Below, one piece after another: positions 11,668 to 21,814 of a stretch of 64,000 bases of DNA. Under the pieces are notes generated by a model. The model had not been told where the DNA came from and did no database searches. It saw only the letters and a program-made list of their open reading frames with translations. The stretch is from Aphelenchoides besseyi (Eukaryota; Nematoda; Chromadorea; Rhabditida; Aphelenchoididae), in contig JAMPIQ010000001.1 in NCBI GenBank assembly GCA_024699855.1, forward strand, positions 17,608,001-17,672,000, written 5' to 3'. The position numbers and the translations under genes are program-made. Within the stretch, counting starts at the first letter, position 1. Each line of letters begins with the position of its first letter.

Positions 11668-12761
11668 TTGCTAAAATTGGGATTAAGTCTTGCTACTGAT
11701 GTTTAGTTGCCTACTGTCCTAAGTATGGTTTCCATTGTAGATTAGAATTCTTTATTATCTATTAACCGAGCATTAAAAATAGTCGCCATGTGGGTTGATA
11801 GTTCGCCGCCACCGTTCGGGCAATTGGGTGATTCCGCAGGAGTAGAATGAGTGATGACGGGAGGCGAAGAATGAGTTCAGGGATCTGCGGACATGACCGA
11901 CGTCGTTGAATCGGCGTCCTTGTATCCACGTCTTTAGCGAACGGAAGAAATGGTAGCCCGTTGGCGATAGGATTCGGGGAGTACGGCGGGTGCTCGATGG
12001 CCGTCCAAGCCAAAGTCTTCAGGTGCTGTAGAGTTCTTCGGGCGGTGTGCAATCGTGCGTTGTCCTGGAGCAGTAGAACGTCGCGGCGACTCGATCCATT
12101 TGGGCACAGTATAGTTTTGAAGTGATCGTCTGCCCGCGGTTTAACAACTCCCAGTGCACAACACCTAACCGATTCCACCAAACAGAAAGCAAAACTTTTA
12201 TTTGGGAAAAGATTCAGCCGTGGCGTACTAACCGATCGCTGATTGGGGCGCAATTATCGTCGCAGGTTAGGAGCCGGTGGACGAACGGGTTAGCACGTGG
12301 CTACCGGAGACCTAGACGAGAGTACCCATTAGTGATTGTAGACATAAAGAATTGCTTGCCCGCTCGTCTCAATGTCCTCCATACGGTCATTGCAGAACAA
12401 CCAATGGCCAATTCGCGAGTTGATTGCGCAGGTCGATTGGCCACAGCATTGAGAATCGTCGCTTTCTGAACCATTGACATGCCGTGCTCTCGGTGGTCGT
12501 TCGCGCTCCATTTGCCGAGTTGATGATGACGCGGCTTTGGCGGGCGAGTGATGAAGACGATATTCGTTGAGAAGCAGAAGTCGCACTTGTTCACGAGTGA
12601 GGCCCATTTTGACGAAATTAGTCAAGAAAACAGGAGTAGCGATGTCGAGAACAGCAGATCCAATAAATCGAATTTAAGACTTCGTTTAATTTCCAATCGA
12701 CCGGTCAATTTCTTTCGTTTCAATTTTAGAAAACGCATTGCGCAATCAGACAAAATTTCGT
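11356..12761 (-). mobile_element. Mariner-type DNA transposon with about 70-base terminal inverted repeats
   Basis: Left end ACGAAAATTTTGTCTGATTG (11356) and right end CAATCAGACAAAATTTCGT (to 12761) are inverted copies. The similarity continues inward about 70 bases, including the block TTCCAATCGACCGGTCAATT at the right and its inverted match near 11410 at the left. Both ends are flanked by TA (11354-11355 and 12762-12763), the target duplication of Tc1/mariner elements. At 1406 bases it is close to usual mariner length. The inside carries a decayed transposase on the minus strand and, at the left, an acidic exon that appears to belong to the neighbouring host gene. Confidence 0.88.
11762..12625 (-). 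pseudogene. Decayed mariner transposase
   Basis: Across frames on the minus strand the mariner order can be followed: N-terminal helix-turn-helix region (about 12625-12300), then a piece with LTCDDN, a piece matching VLLSVWWNRLGVVHWELL (about 12200-12130), LLLQDNARLHTARR (about 12080), and HPPYSPNPIANGLPF (about 11980). Pieces lie in different frames with at least one in-frame stop, so no intact enzyme is encoded. The third catalytic position, usually aspartate after PPYSP, is asparagine. It reads as an old copy that could move only with help from another element. Confidence 0.85.
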
Positions 12762-12763
12762 TA

Positions 12764-13608
12764 GAAAGCAATAAAAGCAAGGAATGAAAGCAAAACTGAA
12801 TTCATTTAAAGGTTTGAATAAACACGAAAATATGCAAATTTCAATCAAACATACTCTTCCATTTTGATTACAAGTTGATTTATTTCATTGATCAGCTCTT
12901 GTTTGATATTAGAATCCATTTTTGTTGGGAAGAAATATTTAGAATGGAGCTACATATAAATTTTAAAAATCCGGCGATAAAGACACGAACAATCGCAAAA
13001 AATAAAAAGCGCCAAGAATCCGAAAAACAGTCGACTCACATTGCCAATTTTTTTCGTGAGAATATTCAAAAGAATTTTTGTTGGATAGTTTATCAAGAGA
13101 AATCTGCAATTTGCAAAATAGGATTTCATACAAAGTCTATGTGTGGACATATCTTTATTCTGTTTGCATGTAAAACCTTGCAAAGCGCCATAGTGCTCTA
13201 GAACAGTCATGTTATGCAAGAGCTTGTTCATGGAGATGTTTTAGTCAGTTTAAGCACAAGTCTATAGTGCGCCAGAAAGGCTAATACTACTGGTTCAGCA
13301 AGCTCTCGCGCTCAACCTGAAATTCAGTTTAATAAAAAGCGTTAATGATCACACTTAAAATTACGAATTGTTCTCCATTGTAGACGAATTAAAAAACAAC
13401 TGAATATGTAACTAACATGTGCGTTGAACACAAAAGCGAGAAATTGCAGTGAATTGGCCGCTCATTTGAATTCGATTGATTCACGAATTTCGTCCCGGAA
13501 ACGCCAACAAATGTGCGCAAAATCCTTGAACTAAGAAGTAAATCGGCAATTTTCCAGACGCATCATTCGACGGCCTTTTGGGGCCGACTTCCGGGACAAG
13601 CGATCGAA
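12764..13608. other. Intergenic, no gene recognised
   Basis: Rather A+T-rich sequence. Open frames at 12875-13231 on both strands overlap as mutual shadows and show no motif. Nothing else is supported. Confidence 0.5.
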
Positions 13609-13996
13609 ATGTCTTCCAATAATCAAAAGGACGACCGATTCAATAACATTTGCATGTTATGTTTTAGTTGGGGTAGAACTGCTTTGGACGACGCTCGACA
13701 TTTCAGTCGACCGATCTGTACCGCTTTGCTTCTTCGTGCCTTGAAGTCACTGACTCGTGGAAACTCGATCAGTGTTCCGTCAGAAAGGAACGGACTGACA
13801 AAGTAAAAGATCAACTCCCAGCTGATTACTGATCGGTTATTTCAGTGAAAACGAAACGGCGAGCAGCACAGGATCTGAAGAGAACGCCTGTGGAATAATG
13901 CTGTTGGAGTTACAAGACAAAATCGACGAAGAAACGGCGTCCGTGAAGTGCAATGGCGTCGATCCAAAAACGAGCGACAACATCAACTTCTACTAG
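13609..13996 (+). CDS. Small hypothetical protein
   Basis: About 115 codons: MSSNNQKDDRFNNICMLCFS at the start, running to 13802, then an intron (GTAAAAG to TATTTCAG) and a second exon rich in acidic residues ending KTSDNINFY with a stop at 13996. The join is in phase. The first part has two cysteines separated by two residues (CMLC); the second is hydrophilic (LELQDKIDEETASVKCNG). No family recognised. Further introns inside the first exon are possible because internal TTTTAG and TTTCAG sites occur. Confidence 0.4.
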
Positions 13997-14016
13997 AACC
14001 TTTCCCATTTCTCGGA

Positions 14017-14373
14017 TCAGACATCCGCTGTTCCAGTTGATTTCGAAATCGAACGTATCCTTTTTGAAGTCACTTGACTTGAATGGTTTTGCGTCCCATT
14101 TTTAAAATGGACAATCTGTAATAAACATGTAATTAGTATATACATAGCACTTACGGAGTTCAATCGCAAATGAAGGTCGCGCATTGTGTCTGCCGTTTCA
14201 TTCCAAGCTGGTAACAACAAAGTCATCCCGTTTTCCTTGCTTATCAGCAAACGCATTGAACGAGTAGCCCTGTCGTACAACTTGTAGGGCCACATATAGG
14301 TCCCATAACCGATAGCTTTAGTGTTCTTGTCAAATGATCCGACTGCCTTCAAAGCGGTGTTGGACGAAAACAT
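14017..14373 (-). CDS. Small hypothetical protein, possibly mitochondrial
   Basis: Starts MFSSNTALKAVGSFDKNTKA and continues through YGTYMWPYKLYDRATRSM and LPAWNETADTMRDLHLRLN. An intron (GTAAGTGC to TTTATTACAG) joins in phase to a basic C-terminal exon ending SKSTGTADV. About 105 residues. The Ser/Lys-rich, acid-free N terminus could be a mitochondrial presequence; that is inference. No family recognised. Confidence 0.45.
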   Translation of the reverse strand: MFSSNTALKAVGSFDKNTKAIGYGTYMWPYKLYDRATRSMRLLISKENGMTLLLPAWNETADTMRDLHLRLNSVSAMYILITCLLQIVHFKNGTQNHSSQVTSKRIRSISKSTGTADV

Positions 14374-14609
14374 TCTGATAGCAAATCGTTCATAACCCAA
14401 CAACCGACCTTTGTTATTTCATAAAAGAGCAAATGAATTTGACGAACCAATTTGTAGTTTATCTTTACTCAACCAAACCCTACAACAATTCCGAGCGCTT
14501 ACAAATGAACAGTCGATTGAAACATTTTTTCCGTCAAAATTTGCATGCGATGACGGACAAGCGGAATAGGCAAAAGGGATGACTTGAGAATCATTTTAAC
14601 GTTGTTTAT

Positions 14610-15826
14610 TCAAACCGAATGTGAGTGTTCGAGATTTCCGTTGCCCATCTTTCGTTTGTCTTCACCTGATTTTGGGACCACGTGAAATGACGCACGAATC
14701 TGACGACCTTCCAGTGGCTGGACGCTGAAAACAAAGTTACTGTTTATTCGTTTAAGTTTTGTTATTCAAGCATCATATTAATTAAAAATCAAAAGTAGGA
14801 GTTTGACAAAAAGCAAAAGAACGAAGCAAACAAACGGCACCTTCGAACATTACACGGAACGATTGATCTTAAGACGTTCATCTAAACTAAATGCTACAAT
14901 AAACTCAATCAACCACCAACTTGATCCCTGAAATGTTTTGCTTACAATTGATGGCAATTACTTCTTACCTTCCAACGTGGACGTGTTTTCGGAGAATCGT
15001 CCAAATGACACACTCGTTATGCGGCGGTGTAGTCAGAGAACCGTGATATGTGTAGAACGAGTGTTTCTCTGAAATAAACTGTTCGCTTGACAACCCTTTG
15101 TCGTTTACCGGGCATCAACAGATTCAAATCGAAGTTGGAGACAACCGCCGCCTTTCGATTTTGTGCTCGTTTAGCCACTTTGATTGCGTCGATGATCGGT
15201 TCGAAAGCGAAACTGTTGTGTCGATGTTCCTGAATTCTAAGTCAAAGTTGAAACAAATTTGCGTGTTTACATGCAAAAAGATCGCCAGAACGGTCATTCC
15301 ATCGGGATGTTTGAACGAGTTTTCCGGAGTTCCGTAGCGCGTGTTCCAAAAGACACAATGAATCTGAAACGCAAAGAACAGCTTGAAAGACACGAAAATT
15401 GCCGTTTCAGTTGACATACCTCACCGCTTAATGGTTTCCCATTCAGAAAGTGCTCGCTGCCGAAATGATGATTAGCACCCCAGTGACAATGAAATTGAGC
15501 CAAACGATAATCACAGCCCTGCGGCAAATGGGTACCCGCAATCGTCGATTTTGCTCCCGACTTCATCCAACAACAAAAACCGTTGTTTGTAATCTAAAAG
15601 AACGAGTGAACTGACCGTTAGCTCACCAACCTCAAGAGTTTCAGCGTCGCCGATTTCGTAGTTAATTTTCAACTTTTTACTCTTCAACGTGTGATCGTGA
15701 ACCACTTGACTGGTGATTATGTTAACCGGTGATTGTTGATGTCCGGCGTTTTCTGGAAACGAGAAAGATTGAAATCAACAAGAATCAATTACCTTCTTTA
15801 CCCAACAATTTGCCATTGGTCGTCAT
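14610..15826 (-). CDS. Alpha-carbonic anhydrase, apparently shortened
   Basis: Interconverts CO2 and bicarbonate at a zinc centre. Exons on the minus strand give MTTNGKLLGKE, AGHQQSPVNIITSQVV, NYEIGDAETLE, ITNNGFCCWMKSG, DYRLAQFHCHWGANHHFGSE, IHCVFWNTRYGTPENSF, HPDGMTVLAIFLH, FYTYHGSLTTPPHNECVIW and VQPLEGRQIRASF. The three zinc histidines are present (QFHCH and the H of IHCV), as are the gatekeeper glutamate (GSEH) and threonine (LTTPP). The proton-shuttle histidine that usually follows NNG is phenylalanine. Between RKHVHVG and VQPLEGRQ about 28 family residues are missing; the splice joins in frame across a 250-base intron, so this is either a true deletion or an exon I missed. There is no signal peptide on the chosen start, but an upstream first exon cannot be excluded. 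Confidence 0.9.
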
Positions 15827-16579
15827 CTTTTTAGTTAATCTACTTGTGAAGTGAAGACGACAAATCTTAATTTTACCGACGGCATCTTGGCAACGAAAGT
15901 ACAAAAGAAGTTGGCCATACCCGGGCCGATTGTGTCTCAAAAAATTTCGACGAATTGAGACTCCATTCACGCACAAAAGCAACGACACAGATTAGGCAGG
16001 TGAAACGAACGAGGTCGAATGTTTGGCCCCAACGGCAAAATGGCCCTCGTGACGAATGTCCATAGAAAAGAAAATGAATGAGTATCGTTGACCGAAAGAA
16101 GTGAATAAAAGGGCACATTCACGGAGAACTTTGAAATTTGCATGCAATCAAGTTTATCTTGTAGTTTGCTTGTTTACATGTTATGGTCAAAAGAAAGTCG
16201 GATGTTTGTTTGTTAACGAAAAGTTTGAAACATCTTGTATTGACACACAAACCTTTCAAAAGTCTGTCGGCAACACCAAAGTGCACAAAAACCGTCGATT
16301 CGAAGTGCAAACTTTGTCGGATTCCAATTGAGTTTGCGTCTATTTTTTGAGTATTGCATTTGATTTCAATTTGAAACACGCAATTTCAGAGCAAACAACA
16401 AACTTGTACGTAGTTCAGAAGATTAGAATCGAGACACACAGTCGGGTTCATGGCAAAAATTGGCCGTTTGTTTCGTTTTTACACCTTTTGCCTTCGACCA
16501 CAAGGATCAAGATCGAAGACAAAACGGTCGATTAGAGCATACGGACTGAATACCGCGTAAATTGTTGACCTTCATTTTA

Positions 16580-17802
16580 ATGTTGAAATGTTTTAGGAGA
16601 CGTGATTCGACCACTCAGTCAGTTGAATTGTCTCAATCGACTCAACTTTCCGATCAAAAATCAATTCGTGCTTTTGAAGATCCGGCAAATTTTGAAATGG
16701 CTTTTGATCTGTTGGTTCAGATTATCGGAACCATTTTTGGGGTCTTCGACTTTATCTACAAGGTTGTTCGTGTGATTTGGGAGGCGTTGAAACCTGCTCC
16801 GAACTTGCGGAATCTTCAAGGAAAAGTAAACTTAAAATCCATAGCCACTCATCAAAGTTTGTTCAGAGAGTTTTGATCGTTGGTGGAGGAGGCGGAGTTG
16901 GTAGCGCCGTAGCTCGAAAGCTTGCCGACGAAGGCGTTGAAATAGCACTTTGGGACAACGATGAATTGAAATTGAAATCGCTATCCAAAGAACTCAAAGA
17001 GTCAGGCTACGATGTAATCACTCAAGTTGTTGACATTTGCCATGCGAAAGAAGTCAGCAATGCGGCTGATCAATTGGCTAAAAATCACAATTTCGAAGTG
17101 GAGATCTTGTTCAATACCGCTGGCTACTGTCATCTTTACGATTCGTTACACGACTCGGATGAGCGAATTGAACGTGTTTTGGATACCAATTTAAAAGGAG
17201 TTGTTTGGTGCTCAAGAGTTTACTGGAAACAGTTTCTTCAGAAGCGAAAAGGACACATCATTTCGATGGCTTCTGTTGCCGGAATTGCTCCCGTACCACG
17301 TGAGCTAAGTTCAGCGCTTTATCTAAGCCAGTGATTTTAGATTTGAACGAATACACGGCCACACTGCATGGCGTGGTTGGTTATATGGATGGTAAGCTGT
17401 TGTGCAACCAAAAATATTTGGCTTTGCTTTCAGTTCTTGAAGCTGATACTTATGCTCGAGGTATTCATGACATCAAGTTCTCGACCATCAATCCGCCATT
17501 CAGTAATTACTATTTAAATGAAATAATCATGAGATTCAGTTAACACTCCAATGGCTAATACTTTAAAAACAACCGGAAACGCTCGTTGGCCATGGTTGGA
17601 GGCCACACAGGTCGCCGAAAAGGTTGTTTATGCGATGCGAACACACGAGCGAACACTCACTTTCCCGGCTGAAGCGGCACTGTTTTGCAGTTTAAAGAGG
17701 TGATCACAAATCCAGTGGCTGAAATCAATGAATCAGTTTAGTATTTTGCCGACGCGACGTTTCAATCTATTAAACGGTCGTTGGTGGAACTATGAGACTT
17801 AA
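16580..17802 (+). CDS. Short-chain dehydrogenase/reductase (SDR16C/retinol dehydrogenase-like) with altered active site
   Basis: About 330-345 residues in six exons. The N terminus has a membrane segment (LLVQIIGTIFGVFDFIYKVV), typical of ER or lipid droplet SDR16C proteins; the start may instead be the internal ATG at 16697. Rossmann motif VLIVGGGGGVGSAVARKLAD (first Thr of TGxxxGxG is Val), then IALWDND, ILFNTAGY (NNAG changed to NTAG), catalytic-Ser region HIISMASVAG, then the YxxxK position reads YTATL, so the catalytic lysine is Leu. Downstream parts match the subfamily: IKFSTINPPFINTPM, ARWPWLEATQVAEKVV, and a C-terminal SILPTRRFNLLNGRW. The splice before YTATL uses GTGAGC to GATTTTAG. 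If the reading is right this is a likely pseudoenzyme or one with a changed mechanism. Confidence 0.85.
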
Positions 17803-18182
17803 GCTAAGCATTTGAATTGACTGGAAATTTCAATGAAGTCTGTTGAAGTTTTAAAAAAAAGTCAAGCCACCTGTAGATTGCCGTTAACCAAATTTACTAT
17901 TCAATCATTTGTACGAACTTTTTCTAATGAAGATTGACAGGTCCGAGTAAAAACATCTTGTTGCGTTTATTCCTGCGTGACAGTGTAATTTTGTTCTTGT
18001 GTCCGATTGCACTGATAAGATGAAGTTGAAAAGTTCCGACTAAAAGTCACTGGGAGAGTGTTTACGCACCGTTCCAAGAACTTTCGATCACTAATTCCCG
18101 GTAATCAGTAGATTGAACAGACGTCGAGAGTACTTGGAAACGATGAATGTGCGTTGTAAGGAATCGACAATGTAGTCGGGCA

Positions 18183-18190
18183 TATAAATA
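18183..18190 (+). promoter_or_regulatory. TATA box
   Basis: TATAAATA, 32 bases upstream of the ATG at 18222. The short distance implies a very short 5' UTR. Confidence 0.45.
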
Positions 18191-18221
18191 GAGAGTGGAG
18201 GGAAAAAGTAGTTGAATCGAA

Positions 18222-18471
18222 ATGTTCGAGGGTTTCGCTCACAGTTTGGCAGTTCGAGCTCGTAACCAAGCGGCACAGTTGTGTCGGCCGGTTAGAAAGA
18301 TATCGAAAACGATCCGAAAGTTATCGGCAACTGCTCGTCCTCCACCATCAACGGTAAGTTAGCAGCTGAAGGTGCTTATTTATCGAATGATTGTAGGAAT
18401 CGAATACTGCGACCTCAGCCACGATTCGTAAACAATCGACAATCGCATTTCTTTTAAGTGCTATTCATTGA
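18222..18471 (+). CDS. Small basic hypothetical protein
   Basis: Two exons. Exon 1 starts MFEGFAHSLAVRARNQAAQL and is Arg/Lys-rich (RKISKTIRKLSATARPPPST). A GTAAGT to ATTGTAG intron joins in phase to SNTATSATIRKQSTIAFLL and a stop at 18471. About 66 residues. No family recognised; the basic, Ser/Ala-rich N terminus could be organellar targeting. Support is the TATA box, good splice sites and preserved phase only. Confidence 0.4.
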
Positions 18472-18766
18472 TCTCAATCGTTTAATTTCTTGGATAACGT
18501 GCAAATAAATGGCTTCACACTCTTTAAACATTGTTTATTGGGGGCTCATCAGTTAAAAGAAACAACAAAAGATGCATTTTTGTGTGTGAATTCGTAGTTG
18601 TGCTCATTCGAAAGCAAGCAAAGTGGTTAGGCATAGTTATTCGTGATGTAATGGCCAATCTTTAACAGCGAAAGTGCGCGGAATCGATAATGTTCAACGA
18701 AGATTTAAATTAAACAAGAAGATGAGATTCGAAGGTTGTGTGATGGTTTTTCGTGCGAACAAGTGA

Positions 18767-19205
18767 TTAGAAGAAACCGTTCGGTCGAAAGAAACGTGAG
18801 TAGTCCACTTGATTACCGTACATCTCTTCGGGTTGGACGGGCATTGACGGATCGGAACGACGCCCGATTCGCATCATGTTGCGCAGTTGGTTGGCGGCAC
18901 GTGCCACGCGATTGTATTGACTGGCCGGTCTGAAATGAAGGCGATTAGATGATCAAACCACAGAATTGCGAATTCACACGCGTTTTCACTTTTCGTTTTT
19001 GTAACAAAAGACACGTGTTCACTTTCGTGGGAGTTTTGAAAAAAGTGTAAACAAGTGGTGTCTTGTAAAGTGACGGCACCTCCTCCACTTACCCCCGATA
19101 ACCTGCCGTTTCGGACGATTCGACGGATTGTTGTGCCAAACTCATACTGCAGACAAGACCGAGAATAAGGACAAGAGCCAATTGGAAGTAGGAAAGAGTG
19201 TTCAT
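18767..19205 (-). CDS. Neuropeptide-like precursor with one amidation/dibasic site
   Basis: Two exons, about 91 residues. Exon 1 (19205-19093) encodes MNTLSYFQLALVLILGLVCS followed by MSLAQQ, a strong signal peptide. After a long intron (GTAAGTGG to CATTTCAG), exon 2 (about 18930-18767) encodes PASQYNRVARAANQLRNM with the site MRIGRRSDPS, then a Tyr/Phe-rich tail ending FFRPNGFF. Gly-Arg-Arg is the standard signal for cleavage and C-terminal amidation, so a peptide ending NMMRI-amide is predicted; an upstream monobasic site (RVAR) may set its N terminus. The peptide does not match a family I know, so the neuropeptide role is inferred from architecture alone. Confidence 0.7.
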
Positions 19206-21536
19206 TGTTTGATTCAAATCAACGACGCTTACAAGTTACCAAGCTGAAACATGAGTCAAGTAATTTGAGGGAAGTCGCGAATGAGTTCACACGACAAACA
19301 GACGACTATAAACGCGAAATGTTGGGAAGTGAATTATAAGAAACCACGAGACAACACTTCTGATTTCTTAGTTTTGTTAAGAAGCCGTAGCCTATGACGA
19401 TCGTGTGTTTCCTTCCGCCACAAGTAATTGGAAGTGACCTACGGACGGATAAACAGCACAACTAGAAGCTTCGCTCATTGAGATTTGTGGTCCAAGGATT
19501 AACAAAGACACAAAGGTGGAAATCACGTTCGTCGTCAAGTTCCGCATGCGACTGTCGGATTGACATTTCCGTCCGTTTGTCTTCTGCAGAACAATACCGA
19601 AACATTCCGAGCGGTTTTATTGTCCGACTACTTGAATGCGAAACGAGGGGGTGGAACCGTTGCAACTTCATTTCCCCATTTTACTTCCCGCCTCAAAAAG
19701 TACTGTACGAGAGTCCGCGATGGTGCATGGCTCAACAACAACCATGAGGTGGTCTTTTAATCGAGTTCAATTGTCGAAAGACTTTGTTTTTGGAGTACAA
19801 TACGTGGAAATTATTCATCAAAAGACGATTGGGTTTCAAACGGAATGCCAACTTGTAAACTGAGATGCCGAGCAAATTGGCTACACAAGCGAATGAAACG
19901 AGAATACGAAATTTTGAACTTTTGGAAACGTGCCGCTCTCTACGGTAATCAGATTCAAAGTTCGTTGGACCACGTAGTTGGCAATGGATTAACGAAACAA
20001 TTTCGAATGTCATTTCTATTCTATTAATCCCAACATCAACATCCACAATCTTTTGTGCTCGAAAACAACGATCGTCACTCATGGGTTTGCGGGTGGAATT
20101 GAATTTTCAAAATATATTGGAATGCCGAAAATAATCAATACAATAAGGACATTTAACCGATGCCATTTTAGTGGAAGATCAAAAACCAGTGGAGGGAAAT
20201 TGAATAGAAGATACAGTACTGAAACCACTGAGCATCTTTTCGAACAGCTCATTAAACGTGTACTCTTCGTCGCGAGGTTATTTATGGAGCTTGGAACCGT
20301 TTATGGATACCCCAACAACGTCAACGACCGAAAATGATTCAGTCGACAATGAACTTGGACTTACGGTCAAATTACTATAAGCGGAAGACCATTGCGTATG
20401 CGCCGACAGTTTCGGTTGATTTGTTCGTGGAGTAAAATGGGCGGAAAAGAACGAAAATTGGAATGTCTACCACAATTCTGAAGATGCGTATCAACACATC
20501 ATGCTTTGGCGGAGAAGAATAAGCGGATCATACGCATGAGACTTAACTTTTGTTCCCGAGAACTCGACGATTAAACGCATGCCTACAAGTGATCATCAAC
20601 GAAATGAATAGTCGAGGAATGTACGATGGAATTCCGAAATGACCATTTTGACCATCTGGCCACTCTCGCAACTCAAGACTAGACGCTTGTTTTATTCATT
20701 TCATGACTAAACTATAGCCCCCACAGTTTTTCTTGCAACCATGAGGCGGACAATAAACTCGTGGTTTCGAACGGTGTGAACGTCGAGGATTCAATTAACA
20801 AGCAAACTAATGTTTTGTCTTTCAACCCGTGGGAATCGGCCGCGTCATTGGAAGGTTGGAACAATTGGGGCGAAATCACGCTCTCGATTTCAATATCACG
20901 ACTTTGTGTCGACAAGTTGGGAATTGGGCAAAAAGTTTTCGAGACCACCAATTTGTTGAAGACCGACGGATGTTTACGCCTTTTATACCACAAGAGTGTG
21001 TCGACCAATTGATATCGTAATACGAAGAGGAACGAAATTCGATGATTAAAAATTGATGTTCGAATACGAGAATGACGCGTCCGCAAACCCGAAATTTCAA
21101 ACCAAACATTTTTGCAGCGAGCTTGTGAATTGACTTTCACGTGAATTACTGGGACGCCATTTTTGGGATTTTAAAGTCCGAAAATAGAATGGCTCCTCAC
21201 GTATCAGACGAATGTTTGATGGACAGTTGGAAGTGAGGGTAACAACCGTAGGGTTATAAATGGATGCTCGTCATTTTTGTTGCTTAATCCGATTGGTCTG
21301 CAAGTGTTCGTTCTTGGATGCCGAATTTGGAAACATGCTTTTAAGGTTTTTATCTCATCATATTACAAACGTTTTGGAATTGAAGACGAAAAATAACTTA
21401 GACCATTGAACGAGAGGATACTGTCATGATTGGAATAGAAATTGGATGATCACCGAAAAAGAATAACAAAGAGCTCGAAAATGTGCGATTGAGAGAAGAT
21501 CGCAGGTTGTTGATTTTACCGAACGGTAAAAGGCAG
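19206..21536. other. Intergenic, no gene recognised
   Basis: About 2.3 kb. The region next to 19205 should hold the neuropeptide gene's promoter. Open frames at 19478-19863, 20053-20337 and 20712-21140 overlap on both strands without family motifs or paired splice sites. Nothing further is supported. Confidence 0.5.
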
Positions 21537-21636
21537 TTAGAATTGAGGTTGTACTTTGTCGTCTGATTTGAACCATTCGTCATTGAGCGGAACCTCCACT
21601 TGACCTCCGGCTATTTGGCCCGTTGTTCCGCGTCCC
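21537..21636 (-). other. Possible alternative 3' exon of the transmembrane collagen
   Basis: After a CAATTTTAG splice site the minus strand reads GRGTTGQIAGGQVEVPLNDE and continues to a stop at 21537. It starts with glycines and lies just downstream of the collagen's own stop (21815). The exon before it (down to about 21692) ends with a GTGAGC donor. It may be an alternative C terminus or the 3' end of a small separate gene. Confidence 0.3.
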
Positions 21637-21814
21637 TAAAATTGGAGAGTTGTGTTGTTGAATGTTCGTGGATTGATTGCCATTAGCCGCTCACCTGTTC
21701 TTTGTTAGAAAAGTGCATGAAGTTTTTGTGTGGTGGAAATGTGCAATGAGAGGACTCGTGTCTCAAGTCTCCTCGGCCGACCATGTGAACTCGCCGTGCA
21801 TCGTGTTCACGCCG

